From contig JAJPJO010000553.1 in the NCBI GenBank assembly GCA_021324135.1, positions 1 through 47,320 of the forward strand: a stretch of DNA of 47,320 nucleotides, read 5' to 3'. Of this stretch, positions 47,303-47,320 are shown one piece after another (within the stretch, counting starts at the first letter, position 1; the number at the start of each line of letters is the position of its first letter). Source of the stretch: Pseudomonadota bacterium (GTDB taxonomy: Bacteria; Cyanobacteriota; Vampirovibrionia; Obscuribacterales; Obscuribacteraceae). A program made the position numbers and the translations under genes. The notes beneath the pieces are model-generated. The model saw nothing but the letters and a program-made list of their open reading frames with translations, did not search any database and was not told the DNA's origin.

Positions 47303-47320
47303 ATGATGTGAGCCAGACGA

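Overview
The window reads as a contiguous piece of a bacterial chromosome of moderate GC content, densely coding on both strands. I see no phage, insertion sequence, CRISPR array, rRNA or tRNA. The best lineage hint is the IspH protein at 11542-12729. It is about 395 residues long and of the cyanobacterial/plant type, not the roughly 316-residue proteobacterial type. No photosynthesis gene is visible. Together with lipoprotein signals, a heme pathway, a Ppx-type phosphatase and many long low-complexity proteins, this suggests a non-photosynthetic relative of Cyanobacteria (Melainabacteria/Vampirovibrionia, perhaps Obscuribacterales). That placement is inference, not proof.

Layout. 1-3.2 kb (+): a membrane-anchored HtrA-type protease, a zinc-ribbon/TPR/TM2 protein and a pterin-carbinolamine dehydratase. 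3.2-9.9 kb (-): two very large, mostly disordered proteins in one likely operon. One has a CpaE-like pseudo-receiver, a dozen K-W-G-D-L-D-[SA]-I repeats and a C-terminal membrane anchor. The other has unfamiliar globular ends around a Pro/Ala-rich middle. 10.1-16.1 kb: housekeeping genes on alternating strands (HAD phosphatase, small exported protein, ispH, PlsC-like acyltransferase, RDD protein, TrxR-like flavoprotein) with touching or overlapping 3' ends. 16.2-20.5 kb (+): hemE, hemG/hemY and a Ppx/GppA phosphatase, the last two overlapping by ATGA. 20.5-26.6 kb (-): a metallo-beta-lactamase-fold hydrolase, an antitoxin-like XRE regulator with four operator-like motifs upstream, two lipoproteins (one with an acyl-carrier-protein-like domain), an ICMT-like methyltransferase, a LolA-like exported protein and a heme-oxygenase-fold protein. 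This stretch holds four different tandem-repeat tracts whose unit lengths are 18, 24, 27 and 27 bp, all multiples of three.

26.9-34.3 kb (+): a tight seven-gene operon. It encodes an alpha/beta hydrolase with a Cys nucleophile, an enolase-superfamily enzyme, a GH3-type acyl-adenylating amido synthetase, three extended SDR dehydrogenases and an Mpo1-like (DUF962) membrane protein, and it ends at a likely terminator. This is the best candidate for an undescribed pathway. A reasonable guess is that it makes or remodels acyl-amino-acid or lipid-derived conjugates.

34.5-37.3 kb (+): tandem paralogues of unknown function. 37.4-47.3 kb (+): a signalling block with an OmpR-type regulator, a degenerate receiver/LuxR-HTH protein, a His-rich polytopic membrane protein and a 2121-residue soluble hybrid histidine kinase. 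The kinase carries nine near-identical 92-residue HAMP-type repeats plus diverged copies, then GAF, coiled coil, HisKA, HATPase and three receivers, the middle one lacking its phospho-acceptor Asp.
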